Position numbers and translations under genes: made by a program. The notes under the pieces were generated by a model. It saw nothing but the letters and a program-made list of their open reading frames with translations. It made no database searches and was not told the DNA's origin. A stretch of DNA of 64,000 nucleotides from Bacteroidota bacterium (GTDB lineage: Bacteria; Bacteroidota; Bacteroidia; Chitinophagales; Chitinophagaceae): contig CANHGS010000012.1 of assembly GCA_947460595.1 (NCBI GenBank), positions 1 through 64,000 of the forward strand, given 5' to 3'. Numbering within the stretch: position 1 is the first letter of the stretch; every line of letters starts with the position of its first letter. Below, one piece after another: positions 46,609 through 55,661 of this stretch.

Positions 46609-47829
46609 TCAATTTTTGGATAGCCTTTCCTTATTTAAAATAGCGTGATCAATTAAGGCTACACTGTTTTCCCAAGTATGCCCTGCCGCAAACTCCTTCC
46701 TTTGATTAACCAAATCAATACTATTGGTTGCCAATGCCTCAGTTATAGAATCAATGAAGGAATACTTGTCTTCAGCAAGATAACAATGTTCCATAAATAA
46801 ACGCATAGCTGCTGTTTTAGTTGCTACAACAGGTTTGCCAATGGCTAAATATTCATCAATTTTTCTGGGATAATTACCATTAGTAACTTGGTTTACAATC
46901 TGTGGATTAATACAAACATCAAAAGCATTGATATATTGAGGAAGCGCCGATGGATCTTTTTGACCTATAAAAAACACATTTTTACATTGGTGTAATCTGC
47001 TAGCTTTAAATACCTCATCTTCAGGACCTACCAAGACTAAATTCCATTCTGGCTTTGATATAGCAATATGCATCAAGACTTCAATATCTAATCTGATGCT
47101 TTGTAATGCGCCAACATATCCAACAATGGGGGATGAAATGGCAAGCATATCTGCAGGTTTTGGAAGATCCTCTGTTTGCATAAACAAATCCAATTCACAA
47201 CCTTGACCTACATAAAATGAAAGGGGATTGTATTGCTTGCAATAATCTGCCAAATAGGTTGAATTAGCAACACAGATATCCGATTTTGCAATTAGTTCAG
47301 GCTCCAACTTTTCACCATGTTTTTTCCAATAATCAACCGCCAACATAAAATCTCTAGAATAATAAATGCTAGTCAATGGATGCAACATTTCTTTCAAGTT
47401 AAAAGAACGGAACATATCATTGTCATTAAACAAGATAAAATCGTTAAAGCCTAATTTTTGAACAGCTGCTTGAATGCTTTGAGCGAATAGTTTGTTGTTT
47501 CGTTTATTCAAGAATTCAAATACTCCTTGTAAGGGTATCCAATTAATGGATTCAATTAACACATTGGGATACAAATTCCACAAATTGTCTTGAATTTGTA
47601 CCAATCCATCCTTTGAACCATTAATCACCTCCCATCTAGTTTGAATTTTAGAATCTGATTTAGATTGATATAGGGTTTTTCTGTCTAAGGGTGCATTTAC
47701 ATAAATAACACGATTATACTTGCTCCACTCAATGGCAATATTTTTACAATTACTTCCAATAGCTACATCCCATGGCTGTTGACCAACCACCACAATATCT
47801 CGGCCTTGTATCCTTTCATTATATTGCAT
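46609..47829 (-). CDS. Glycosyltransferase, GT4/GT-B type
   Basis: 406 residues. The N-terminal half starts IVVVGQQPWDVAIGSNCKNIA; the C-terminal half has the GT-B donor fold with VGYVGALQSIRLD, FFIGQKDPSALPQYINAFDVCINPQ and the nucleotide-sugar motif YPRKIDEYLAIGKPVVAT containing the E-x7-E-like residues. Likely a cytoplasmic enzyme adding one sugar to the lipid-linked repeat unit. It overlaps the ligase/polymerase gene by 11 bases. Confidence 0.85.
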   Translation of the reverse strand: MQYNERIQGRDIVVVGQQPWDVAIGSNCKNIAIEWSKYNRVIYVNAPLDRKTLYQSKSDSKIQTRWEVINGSKDGLVQIQDNLWNLYPNVLIESINWIPLQGVFEFLNKRNNKLFAQSIQAAVQKLGFNDFILFNDNDMFRSFNLKEMLHPLTSIYYSRDFMLAVDYWKKHGEKLEPELIAKSDICVANSTYLADYCKQYNPLSFYVGQGCELDLFMQTEDLPKPADMLAISSPIVGYVGALQSIRLDIEVLMHIAISKPEWNLVLVGPEDEVFKASRLHQCKNVFFIGQKDPSALPQYINAFDVCINPQIVNQVTNGNYPRKIDEYLAIGKPVVATKTAAMRLFMEHCYLAEDKYSFIDSITEALATNSIDLVNQRKEFAAGHTWENSVALIDHAILNKERLSKN

Positions 47830-49327
47830 CCGCTATTTGATTTTGCGCATCATCCAACCTTTTAGTAATCACTACTAGCGCTACCGTAAGGAAAAATAAG
47901 ACATTAGAGGGATATTGAACAAAAGCCTCTTGGGGAAAATTCCCAATATTCCATGCAAATATGACCAATAACAGTGCAAGGGTTAGCGCTTTTAGTGTGG
48001 GATCTCGTATGCTATAATAGTTATTAATCCCAGTTTTAAGAATGACAAATATCATAATACAAAATATGGCTAATCCAATTGGACCTAACTCAACTGTTAC
48101 CCTTACATATCCACTATCTGGTGGAAAATGTGCCAAATAAGAAGCTGGCGCATACTTCTGACCAAAATATTCTGTAGCACCTAACCCACCTCCTATGGGG
48201 TGGGAATAAATAAAAGGTTTGATGCTAGCTTGGTTTTTTTTTCTTACCAAATAGGACGCGTCTTCATTTGGCCTGAAGGCCGATTGAAATCGCAATATAT
48301 TCTGGTTAGAAGAAGGTACAAATATTAAGAATAAAACAAATAATAAGCCCATACCTGTGAAAATCATCACCTGCTTATTAAACTTTAAAATGGCATAAAA
48401 TAGTAACGCAATAGGCACTAGTGGAAATGCCCCTCTGGTTCCGGAAAACAACATGGCGTTTAAAAAAAAGAGGGCCATAAAACCTAGAATCAATTTTTTA
48501 TAGAATTTCATTGGGCCTGAAATTAAACCCATACACAGCAAACTAGCCATTGCCATATTGTAAGCAAAGGTTACAGGGTCAGACATCATGGAAAATTTTC
48601 TCCAATGTCCAGCCAAGAATAATAATTGTGCAATAGTTGGGTCTGAATCTAGATAACGTTGTTCAAAATCAAAAAAACCAATGTACTCCTGTTTAAAAGC
48701 ATAACACGCATTGATAACTGAAACTATCAACCACCATTTTACAATGATAAACAGAAATTTTCGGGTTCTAATATGCAACAGAAAAACAAAAAAATAAAGT
48801 GACACCAAAGCCACTGTTCTTAATGCTCCTAACCAGGAAAGTCTAGAGGCTGCAGCCGGGTTAACAACTTCAAATATATTATAGCCAACCCATACCAAAA
48901 TAACAGTGCTAATTGGATTTTTGAGGAGCTCCCATTCTTTATTCTTTTTCATGTGTATGAAAATGCCTAAAATAAAGAGTCCCATGAATCCATCCATAAA
49001 AGTACCCAAGGGTGCATTGATTCCATACCTAATTAATAGCATCATAATATAGGCATAGTTTAAATAGACCATGATTCCAAACTGTGGAACCACCATCAAA
49101 AAATAAACTGTAGGAACTCCAATCATTAAAGCAATTGCCACAATACCTGGCGTTACCCCCCCATTTGCTACCATTATTGCTATAGCTGTAGCAGCTATGG
49201 ACAAGAAAAAAAAGCCTTGCCAACCATTCAATTTTTGAATGAGCAATTTTTGCTTCCATTGGTATAGAAACAGTTTATACCCACTAGCTGGAACATTAGA
49301 ATTAATATGTATTTTAAAATCTTCCAA
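47819..49327 (-). CDS. O-antigen ligase/Wzy-type polymerase, multi-TM
   Basis: 502 residues with about 10 to 12 transmembrane segments. The Wzy_C-like periplasmic part holds the conserved SGTRGAFPLVP and, further on, KPFIYSHPIGGGLGATEYFG. The start codon is TTG at 49327, two bases after the stop of the 47-residue gene; no ATG or GTG lies upstream in frame before a stop, and the next ATG would cut into a membrane helix. Role: polymerisation of lipid-linked repeat units, or ligation. In a capsule or exopolysaccharide operon polymerase is more likely. Confidence 0.85.
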   Translation of the reverse strand: MEDFKIHINSNVPASGYKLFLYQWKQKLLIQKLNGWQGFFFLSIAATAIAIMVANGGVTPGIVAIALMIGVPTVYFLMVVPQFGIMVYLNYAYIMMLLIRYGINAPLGTFMDGFMGLFILGIFIHMKKNKEWELLKNPISTVILVWVGYNIFEVVNPAAASRLSWLGALRTVALVSLYFFVFLLHIRTRKFLFIIVKWWLIVSVINACYAFKQEYIGFFDFEQRYLDSDPTIAQLLFLAGHWRKFSMMSDPVTFAYNMAMASLLCMGLISGPMKFYKKLILGFMALFFLNAMLFSGTRGAFPLVPIALLFYAILKFNKQVMIFTGMGLLFVLFLIFVPSSNQNILRFQSAFRPNEDASYLVRKKNQASIKPFIYSHPIGGGLGATEYFGQKYAPASYLAHFPPDSGYVRVTVELGPIGLAIFCIMIFVILKTGINNYYSIRDPTLKALTLALLLVIFAWNIGNFPQEAFVQYPSNVLFFLTVALVVITKRLDDAQNQIADAI

Positions 49328-49329
49328 AA

Positions 49330-49473
49330 TTAAGGGGCAAGCATCTGATAAAAAATAGCCAGTTCAACAATAAGGGATAAAGCAATTGCTGCTTTTCTGG
49401 TTAAATCAACCAATCTAGCATTACGCTGTGCTTTTGAATCAGCATTATAGGTTTCAGTAGGGTCAATTCTCAT
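49330..49473 (-). CDS. 47-residue single-TM protein in the exopolysaccharide operon
   Basis: A small gene squeezed between a glycosyltransferase (5-base gap) and the O-antigen-ligase-like gene (2-base gap). The protein begins MRIDPTETYNADSKAQRNAR, a charged cytoplasmic-type head, followed by one hydrophobic helix (AAIALSLIVELAIFYQM) and ends LAP. Its tight spacing leaves no room for any other signal and makes translation coupling likely. No family recognised. A role as a small partner of the polymerase or of the glycosyltransferase is an inference. Confidence 0.7.
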   Translation of the reverse strand: MRIDPTETYNADSKAQRNARLVDLTRKAAIALSLIVELAIFYQMLAP

Positions 49474-49478
49474 ATTGT

Positions 49479-50663
49479 TTATTTAAGCTCATTAATTTCA
49501 TTGTCATGATAATGTTGAGTAGCAACAGATAACTCGTTAGCCTTTCTCACTTTCATCAATGCCAACACTTGATAAAAAATAAACTTAGGGATACCCCATA
49601 GAGATTTATAAATACGCTTGTCTGTGTTTGACATTATTAAAGAAAATAGAAATCCAGCAACAAAAAGACAGCATCCAACTAACCAAATCAGTGTTTGAAT
49701 TGGATCTATTATTAAATCAACAAGTGCAAATACTAAGGAAAGAATCAAAAAAATAAATAATGGAGGCCTTAAGAGCACTATTCCAAACAATAAGCGATTC
49801 CAGTCAAAACGCAATAATCCATTTCCAATCATTCCAAAACCAAATGAAAAATATCTAAACCAAGTATTGATCCATCGGGCTCTTTGCTTAACCAATTGGT
49901 CAGATTTAGAGGTTTTCTCATCAAAAACAATTGCATGTTCTGAAAAAGCAATTCGCTCTCCCCTATTAACTATTTCTTTTTGCAAGATCTTATCAAAACC
50001 AGCCCCTGTTATGTCTTGGTGTTCAAGACAGTTCCTATACAACTCAGTAGTAAAAGCCATACCAGAACCAGCTAATGTAGCTGAAGAACCAGCTTGGAAC
50101 AGTATTTTTCCGTCATAAAAATGATAATAAATATCCCTTGCCGCATCAAGACAAGCATACATAGTATCCCTATTTTTGGCAACCCTAATACCTTGAACAG
50201 CTTTAAATCCTATATCAAAATAAGGGTTCAATTGATCAAGATAATCAGACTCAACTAAGTTATCACAATCAATGATTGTTATCCTATCATGTGGTCTTTT
50301 AAACCGGTGGATAGCATAGAAATGAGATCTAGTATTACTGGATAAGATTTCTTCTGGCCTTAACACTATTACTCGATCATCTTCAAATTGCAAATGACTT
50401 ACATTACATTTATCAGCTACTATATAAACTAAGAATTGTTTGTATTTTAATTGAAGAATTGAAGCTACTACAGGGCCAAGTGTATGGGTTTGTTCATAAG
50501 CAGTAACAATGATTGCATAATCTGGATTTGATAAGGCTTGAATAGGAACTAATTGCTTTTTATTAATCAATGAAATAACATATATAAACAAGGGTAAAAC
50601 AAGATTATACCCAACCAATAATTGAATAGCCATCCAAGATTCGCTGATCAAATCTAAGCCCAT
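49479..50663 (-). CDS. Membrane glycosyltransferase family 2, cellulose-synthase-like
   Basis: 394 residues. Two N-terminal hydrophobic segments, a GT-A core with PDYAIIVTAYEQTHTLGPVV, DCDNLVESDYLDQL (the DxD) and the processive-type motif QRARW (VKQRARWINTWFRY), then two to three C-terminal membrane segments (FGIVLLRPPLFIFLILSLVFALVDLI). The QxxRW motif indicates a processive or membrane-embedded polysaccharide synthase-like enzyme. It overlaps the Wzc-like gene by 10 bases. Confidence 0.88.
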   Translation of the reverse strand: MGLDLISESWMAIQLLVGYNLVLPLFIYVISLINKKQLVPIQALSNPDYAIIVTAYEQTHTLGPVVASILQLKYKQFLVYIVADKCNVSHLQFEDDRVIVLRPEEILSSNTRSHFYAIHRFKRPHDRITIIDCDNLVESDYLDQLNPYFDIGFKAVQGIRVAKNRDTMYACLDAARDIYYHFYDGKILFQAGSSATLAGSGMAFTTELYRNCLEHQDITGAGFDKILQKEIVNRGERIAFSEHAIVFDEKTSKSDQLVKQRARWINTWFRYFSFGFGMIGNGLLRFDWNRLLFGIVLLRPPLFIFLILSLVFALVDLIIDPIQTLIWLVGCCLFVAGFLFSLIMSNTDKRIYKSLWGIPKFIFYQVLALMKVRKANELSVATQHYHDNEINELK

Positions 50664-52861
50664 TGCATTTCAATATTTTTTGAAAAAATGGTTTTTGGAG
50701 CTTTAGAGGGTTTAACAGGTTTTTCATTGTCGTCTTTATTCAATATCCAACCAATGAATTTATTTTCTAAAGTTTTTAAATATAGTACGTCTTGTTTATT
50801 TTTAAACCTGATGGTTCTACCAGATTCATAAACCGTAACAATTTTTTCCGAAAAACGCACCCACTCTTTAGACTTATTAAAACTTGAAAGACCAGGAGCG
50901 TCAATAATAATAACGTCAAATGCATCTTTTAAAAGATCCATTTTTGATTGAATATTTTCTGCAAGGCTAATTTCTAATAAGCTAGTGTCTCCACCATTAT
51001 TACCCATGACCATAATTACTCCTGGTGGCCTAAAATTGGGTAGCAATTGTTCCCCACTAAAAAAGGCTTCCATATTTAATTGCGGCTCTGCCATTCTAGA
51101 AATAGAATTGTTTTCAAAATTTCCATCAATCAATAGAACCCTTTTTCTAACCATTAGAAATGCAAATGCAAGGCTCATAGAAATTAGGGTTTTACCTTCA
51201 CTTGACCCAAGACTATTTAACATCAAAACCTGAGTACCAGACATTTCATTTTCAATCTCAAATCTGGTAGATCTAAGCATTTCTTTAAAATTTCTCAATT
51301 CAAAATTATCGTCAAATTGATTATTCCATAATTTCTTTAACTCAATAACTGAATCACTTAATAATGGAATCAGCCCTAATACAGGCAAATTGGTTTGATT
51401 AGCCAACTCCTTTGTAGCAATAATAGATTCGTCTAGATAGAAAAGAATAAATAACACCAACAAAATCAAAACTCCTGTTGCCATTCCTGCAACAGCTACC
51501 AATATTAATTTTTTGGATGGGTTTGGGAGTCCAGGCACTCCATTTTCAATTTGTCTTAATGAAATAGACAAACTTGATTCCATACTAGACTTATTATATC
51601 TAGATTGGGCATCTAAGTATTCTTTACTAGCAACATCAATAGCACTTTCATAGTTTTGAATTACTGCTTCATGCGGTACTAGTAAGTCAAATTTTTGATT
51701 TAAACTTTCCAATCCTTTCTTAAGACTATTCAAACTGAATTTGGCAATGTCTAAATCTAACTCAAGTTTTGCTTTTTGATTTACCAAATTTTCCTTTGCC
51801 GCTAATGGATTGGTAATATATTTATCCGTAGAAATTTGAATTTGCTGGGAAACTACTTTCCTAGCGGAATCTAGTTTTAATTTTATTTTTTCATCATAAT
51901 TACTCTTAATATAGTCATCGGAAAGATCAATGATATATTGTTTGGTTGCAGCAATTTGTTGATTAATAGCAACCATCGCACTTTCCACATACTTTCGTTC
52001 TACAGGGCTAAATTTGTCGTTGATACCCTGCAAAGCACCTGCAAAAGAAACCACGTCCTTTTCAGCCACCTGCCTTCTAGTTTCAAAATCCGCAAGTTGA
52101 CCGTAAAGACTTTTAGCTTGTTCCGCAAGATTTAGAACACGATTTTGAATTTTATAATTCTTCAACAACATTTTCAAACGTTGCATCTCAGCCTCTTTTT
52201 GCTTCATTACCGTATCCAGAAAATTGGCGGTTTTCAACTTATTATTTTTGACAAAATCAGCATAATAATCAATAAATTCCTGCACCAAGCCATTTACAAC
52301 AAAAGCACTAAGATTGGCATTCTCCGATTCAAAATAGATATCAATAAAATCACTGTTATTAGGTCTGTAACTACGTAAGTTTTTGTCTAACCCTTCATAG
52401 TCATATCCCATTGAAGCAATCAACTTAATCATTCCTGCTTCATCCTTATTAGAAGATGAAAGTGGTTCTCGCATTGCGTAATGTTTTCTTATTACTTTGA
52501 TGGCATTACGCTTAGCTTCAGTAACAACTTCTTTCATGAGCTTACTAGGCTCTCTAAAAGGTATCGAATCTTCTAAGTCATGTAAAATCAATTTGAAAGA
52601 AACCTGATCGTATACTTTTTTCAATTTGGTCATTTCTAGCAAATTGCTGAAATCAAGATTCACCTTACTTTCCTGAAAAGCATCAGTAGCCAATACTTGC
52701 TGTGACTGGTCCACTAAACCAGTAGCCATTCTTGCATGTGAGGGATAAGTATTAGGCAAATTTTTAACCAAGAAATAAGTAAGTATGACCACGAAAACTG
52801 GTAGTCCAATAAGGACCCACTTCCGTTTGAGTAATAGTTTGATAAATCTGGTAAGCTCCAT
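50654..52861 (-). CDS. Wzc/GumC-type polysaccharide co-polymerase with degenerate kinase domain
   Basis: 735 residues. Wzz domain at the N-terminus with two flanking membrane helices (about 15-33 and 455-478), a long coiled-coil periplasmic region between them, and a C-terminal P-loop ATPase-like domain at about 530-700. Walker A is present as G-S-S-E-G-K-T and Walker B as VIIIDAPG, but the second motif (Walker A') reads LLIDGNFENN instead of LLIDxDxR, and the C-terminus has no tyrosine cluster. It therefore probably controls chain length and export without acting as a normal tyrosine kinase. The TolC-like gene precedes it with a one-base overlap. Confidence 0.88.
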   Translation of the reverse strand: MELTRFIKLLLKRKWVLIGLPVFVVILTYFLVKNLPNTYPSHARMATGLVDQSQQVLATDAFQESKVNLDFSNLLEMTKLKKVYDQVSFKLILHDLEDSIPFREPSKLMKEVVTEAKRNAIKVIRKHYAMREPLSSSNKDEAGMIKLIASMGYDYEGLDKNLRSYRPNNSDFIDIYFESENANLSAFVVNGLVQEFIDYYADFVKNNKLKTANFLDTVMKQKEAEMQRLKMLLKNYKIQNRVLNLAEQAKSLYGQLADFETRRQVAEKDVVSFAGALQGINDKFSPVERKYVESAMVAINQQIAATKQYIIDLSDDYIKSNYDEKIKLKLDSARKVVSQQIQISTDKYITNPLAAKENLVNQKAKLELDLDIAKFSLNSLKKGLESLNQKFDLLVPHEAVIQNYESAIDVASKEYLDAQSRYNKSSMESSLSISLRQIENGVPGLPNPSKKLILVAVAGMATGVLILLVLFILFYLDESIIATKELANQTNLPVLGLIPLLSDSVIELKKLWNNQFDDNFELRNFKEMLRSTRFEIENEMSGTQVLMLNSLGSSEGKTLISMSLAFAFLMVRKRVLLIDGNFENNSISRMAEPQLNMEAFFSGEQLLPNFRPPGVIMVMGNNGGDTSLLEISLAENIQSKMDLLKDAFDVIIIDAPGLSSFNKSKEWVRFSEKIVTVYESGRTIRFKNKQDVLYLKTLENKFIGWILNKDDNEKPVKPSKAPKTIFSKNIEMQWA

Positions 52862-53571
52862 TATTTTATCTCCGATAATTTTTTTCCAACAATTGTTTCC
52901 AAACTGCTTTTAGCCAACAAATAATTAGCCTCCGCATCAATTACTCCTTTCCTGTTATCAGATTCGTATATAACACCTTTGGTAAAGGTTTCAAAATTCA
53001 CTTCCCCCTTTTCAAATTTGTACCTAGTTTCTTTTACAATACTTTCGGCTTCTAAAGCAATCCTATTCTGAATTCTCAAATGAATACCCGTTTGTACATA
53101 TCGCAAATACCTTGATTTTACATCAGCAGCCATCAACATGTCAAAATCCATTTGACTAAGTTTGGCTATTTCATATTCTACTTTGGTAGATTTGATGATA
53201 TATGGCTTCTGTAATAATGCTGCAATATTGACAAAGAATCCTACTTGGAATCCTGCAAGTGTTGGTTGATTTAAAGAAGAAGCACCACCATTAGGGCTGT
53301 AGTTAAGGGTAACTGAGAAAAAATTGAACCACTCTAACTGTGATTTCTTAACAGCAATATTGGCAATTTCCAATTTCTTCTGAGCTATTTTTACTTGAGG
53401 ATAATATTTTCTAGCTGTGTCAATGAGTTTTTCTAGATAGGAATAATTCACTTCGGGCATCATAGATTCTTGAGCAGCTGCTTGCTTTGATAAACAAAAT
53501 GCAATTATGACCAATATAGCAATCCATTTGTAGGGTATGTGCTGCTCTGTGCTACTATTATTCATTCCCAT
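52861..53571 (-). CDS. Half-length TolC-family outer-membrane protein
   Basis: 236 residues, about half of a usual TolC/OMF protein (400 to 480). A signal peptide ends near QAAAQ; one OEP-type repeat follows with paired helices (LEKLIDTARKYYPQVKIAQKKLEIANIAVKKSQLEW) and a beta-hairpin region (FFSVTLNYSPNGG...QVGFFVNIAALL). It precedes and overlaps the Wzc-like gene, so it is the likely export partner in place of a Wza lipoprotein. A half-size protein would need six copies to build a channel. First gene of the operon. Confidence 0.8.
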   Translation of the reverse strand: MGMNNSSTEQHIPYKWIAILVIIAFCLSKQAAAQESMMPEVNYSYLEKLIDTARKYYPQVKIAQKKLEIANIAVKKSQLEWFNFFSVTLNYSPNGGASSLNQPTLAGFQVGFFVNIAALLQKPYIIKSTKVEYEIAKLSQMDFDMLMAADVKSRYLRYVQTGIHLRIQNRIALEAESIVKETRYKFEKGEVNFETFTKGVIYESDNRKGVIDAEANYLLAKSSLETIVGKKLSEIK

Positions 53572-53815
53572 AATCTTCTCTATTTGGTAACAATGTTAGT
53601 TTTCCTGAGTGGCAGCCTTCAAGCAATCTTTACTTCCTTTTCTGGAGGTTCTATTTTATGCTACTTAAAGATACCATTTAAGAACATCGGTTTCCCGTTC
53701 CCTATCTCCGTTTTATCAACATCAAATCCCCCAGAAATAATTAATTATCAATTAAGTGGATATTATTTTTTTTAGCAATCCCTAAAAAATTAACTTTAGT
53801 GTTGAATAGCGTAAC

Positions 53816-54430
53816 ATGTCCTTGAAAGATACCATAAATAAGAACCCTAACTTAAAAAACTTAGTTCATTGGATGTTGGTTCCAGCTGGGGAGGCAAGAC
53901 CAAGAATCTGGGTCAAGTGGTTGGTTAATCCTTTTATTCACAAAAGAGGCTCGGGATCTACCATCAGATGGCGAACTCGAATGGATGTTCTACCATTTAA
54001 TCAGTTTCAATTAGGAGAGGATAGTACTATTGAGGACTTTAGCACCATCAACAATGGCGTAGGTGATGTGATTATTGGACACAGCTCATTAATTGGCATG
54101 GGTAATACCATTATTGGACCCATTCAAATTGGAAACAATGTAATCTTTGCCCAAAACATTGTAGCCAGTGCTTTGAATCATGCGTATCGGGACCCAGACC
54201 AACCCATACAAGCACAGCCCATTCTAAAGTCTCAAATAGTAATAGAAGACGATTGTTGGATTGCTGCAAATGCGGTGATAACTGCAGGCGTGAGAATTGG
54301 CAAACACAGTGTCATTGCTGCAGGGGCAATTGTAACAAAAGACATTCCTCCTTACAGTGTAGCCGCTGGCAACCCCGCAAAAGTGTTAAAACAGTATAAT
54401 TTTGAAACAAAAAATTGGGAAAGGGTTTAA
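53816..54430 (+). CDS. Hexapeptide-repeat acyltransferase
   Basis: 204 residues. Left-handed beta-helix repeats of the [LIV]-G-x-x-x pattern run through the middle (VIIGHSSLIGMGNTII, IQIGNNVIFAQNI, VIEDDCWIAANAVITAGVRIGKHSVIAAGAIVT), with SVAAGNPAKVLKQY at the end as in the LacA/WbbJ/CysE-type O-acetyltransferases. It probably acetylates the exopolysaccharide. It is read rightward, divergent from the TolC gene and convergent with the sugar transferase (7-base gap). Confidence 0.9.
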   Translation: MSLKDTINKNPNLKNLVHWMLVPAGEARPRIWVKWLVNPFIHKRGSGSTIRWRTRMDVLPFNQFQLGEDSTIEDFSTINNGVGDVIIGHSSLIGMGNTIIGPIQIGNNVIFAQNIVASALNHAYRDPDQPIQAQPILKSQIVIEDDCWIAANAVITAGVRIGKHSVIAAGAIVTKDIPPYSVAAGNPAKVLKQYNFETKNWERV

Positions 54431-54437
54431 CCCAAGA

Positions 54438-55655
54438 CTACACATTTTCCTTTTGAAACAGTGCGGGTATGGTTCTAAGAATCAACACAATATCATTGAA
54501 GAAACTATGGTTCTTGGCATAAATATTATCTAATAATAGCCTTTCTTCTTCAGACATTTTTCCTTGTCCTCGCTTCTCTACCTGCCATAATCCCGTAATT
54601 CCAGCAGGAGCCATAAATCGCAATGCGTATTTGTCCGTTGTCAGTTTTTCAGCTTCATACAAAGGCAGTGGTCTGTTACCTACAATGCTCATATCTCCAA
54701 TAACTACATTCCACAGTTGGGGTAATTCATCAAAGGATGTTTTTCTAATAAACTTACCAATCCTAGTCATCCTAGGATCGTTCTTAATTTTAATAAAAGT
54801 AGACTCCCCGCTGTTTTTGCGCATAGAAACATATTCTTTCTCGCACATATGCAATGTATCAGAATAAATGGGGTACTGACATTTGGTACCAGCATTTTTA
54901 CAGTCTTCACAAAGAAACTCATAACTGAAAGCTTGTTTGTCAGTTGGAGAACTGAGTTTGTCAGCGTCATATTGATTTAGATGTTTCAGGTCTTTTAAGC
55001 GTTTGTCCGCATCAAAATACATAGAGCGAAATTTATAAAACTTAAAAATATGGTAACCCGTACCCACTCTAAGCGCATAATAAAAGATTGGGCCACTAGA
55101 TTCCAACCTTATTAAAATCATCATCAATAATAAGAAGGGAGATAGCAACAATAAGGCTAGGCTTGCAAAAAATATGTCAAATACCCTTTTAACCAACGGT
55201 GTTTTATAGGTTATTTGCTCAGATCTAGATCTTTCACCGGACTTATGAAGTACCCCCCAATGACTCATCACAAAATTTACCCTTGTCTCTAGGTTATCCA
55301 GTTTAAAAGGGATTCTAAATACTTCCGCTACGCCAGCTTGTAAGGCAATTTTGGCAGTCTTTTCATTCAGATTATTACAAACAATGAAAAAAGGGATTTT
55401 AATACGCTTCTTTTGAACCAACGTTTCTAACAGAGAAATTCCAGATGGCGCCATCACTTCACTCTGTGAAATAATAGCGCCAAGTGTCCAATCGCTTTCT
55501 TCCCAACGAACAATTAAATCAACACCATTTTTAAATGAAATTAATTTATGACCGCCTAAATGACAATGCTGTAACATACTTGTTACTGCTGCATCACAAT
55601 TAATCAGTGCTATAATGGGTTGTCCAGGAATTTGCAGATTGGGTAAATGAGACAT
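54438..55655 (-). CDS. Undecaprenyl-phosphate sugar transferase with N-terminal pseudo-receiver domain
   Basis: 405 residues. The C-terminal part (about 155-400) is a bacterial sugar-1-phosphate transferase: KRVFDIFFASLALLLLSPFL membrane helix, FYKFRSMYFDADKR, DPRMTRIGKFIRKTSFDELPQ and GNRPLPLYE, and GLWQVEKRG. It starts repeat-unit synthesis on undecaprenyl phosphate. A roughly 50-residue insert after residue 225 carries four cysteines (C249, C252, C259, C271). The N-terminal 1-130 folds like a receiver (IIALINCD..., AIISQSEVMAPSGISLLETL, IPFFIVCNN, VFRIPF), but the phospho-acceptor Asp is Gln64 and the conserved Lys is lost. A real receiver is encoded 6 bases upstream. Confidence 0.87.
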   Translation of the reverse strand: MSHLPNLQIPGQPIIALINCDAAVTSMLQHCHLGGHKLISFKNGVDLIVRWEESDWTLGAIISQSEVMAPSGISLLETLVQKKRIKIPFFIVCNNLNEKTAKIALQAGVAEVFRIPFKLDNLETRVNFVMSHWGVLHKSGERSRSEQITYKTPLVKRVFDIFFASLALLLLSPFLLLMMILIRLESSGPIFYYALRVGTGYHIFKFYKFRSMYFDADKRLKDLKHLNQYDADKLSSPTDKQAFSYEFLCEDCKNAGTKCQYPIYSDTLHMCEKEYVSMRKNSGESTFIKIKNDPRMTRIGKFIRKTSFDELPQLWNVVIGDMSIVGNRPLPLYEAEKLTTDKYALRFMAPAGITGLWQVEKRGQGKMSEEERLLLDNIYAKNHSFFNDIVLILRTIPALFQKENV

Positions 55656-55661
55656 AGGATA

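Noticed and set aside
50654..52861. Active bacterial tyrosine kinase (full Wzc)
   Set aside because: Walker A' is degraded and the C-terminal tyrosine cluster is absent, so I call it a co-polymerase with a degenerate kinase domain.
53539..53775. 78-residue plus-strand frame before the acyltransferase
   Set aside because: It overlaps the TolC start region and has no signal, motif or protein-like pattern; the interval reads better as a divergent promoter.
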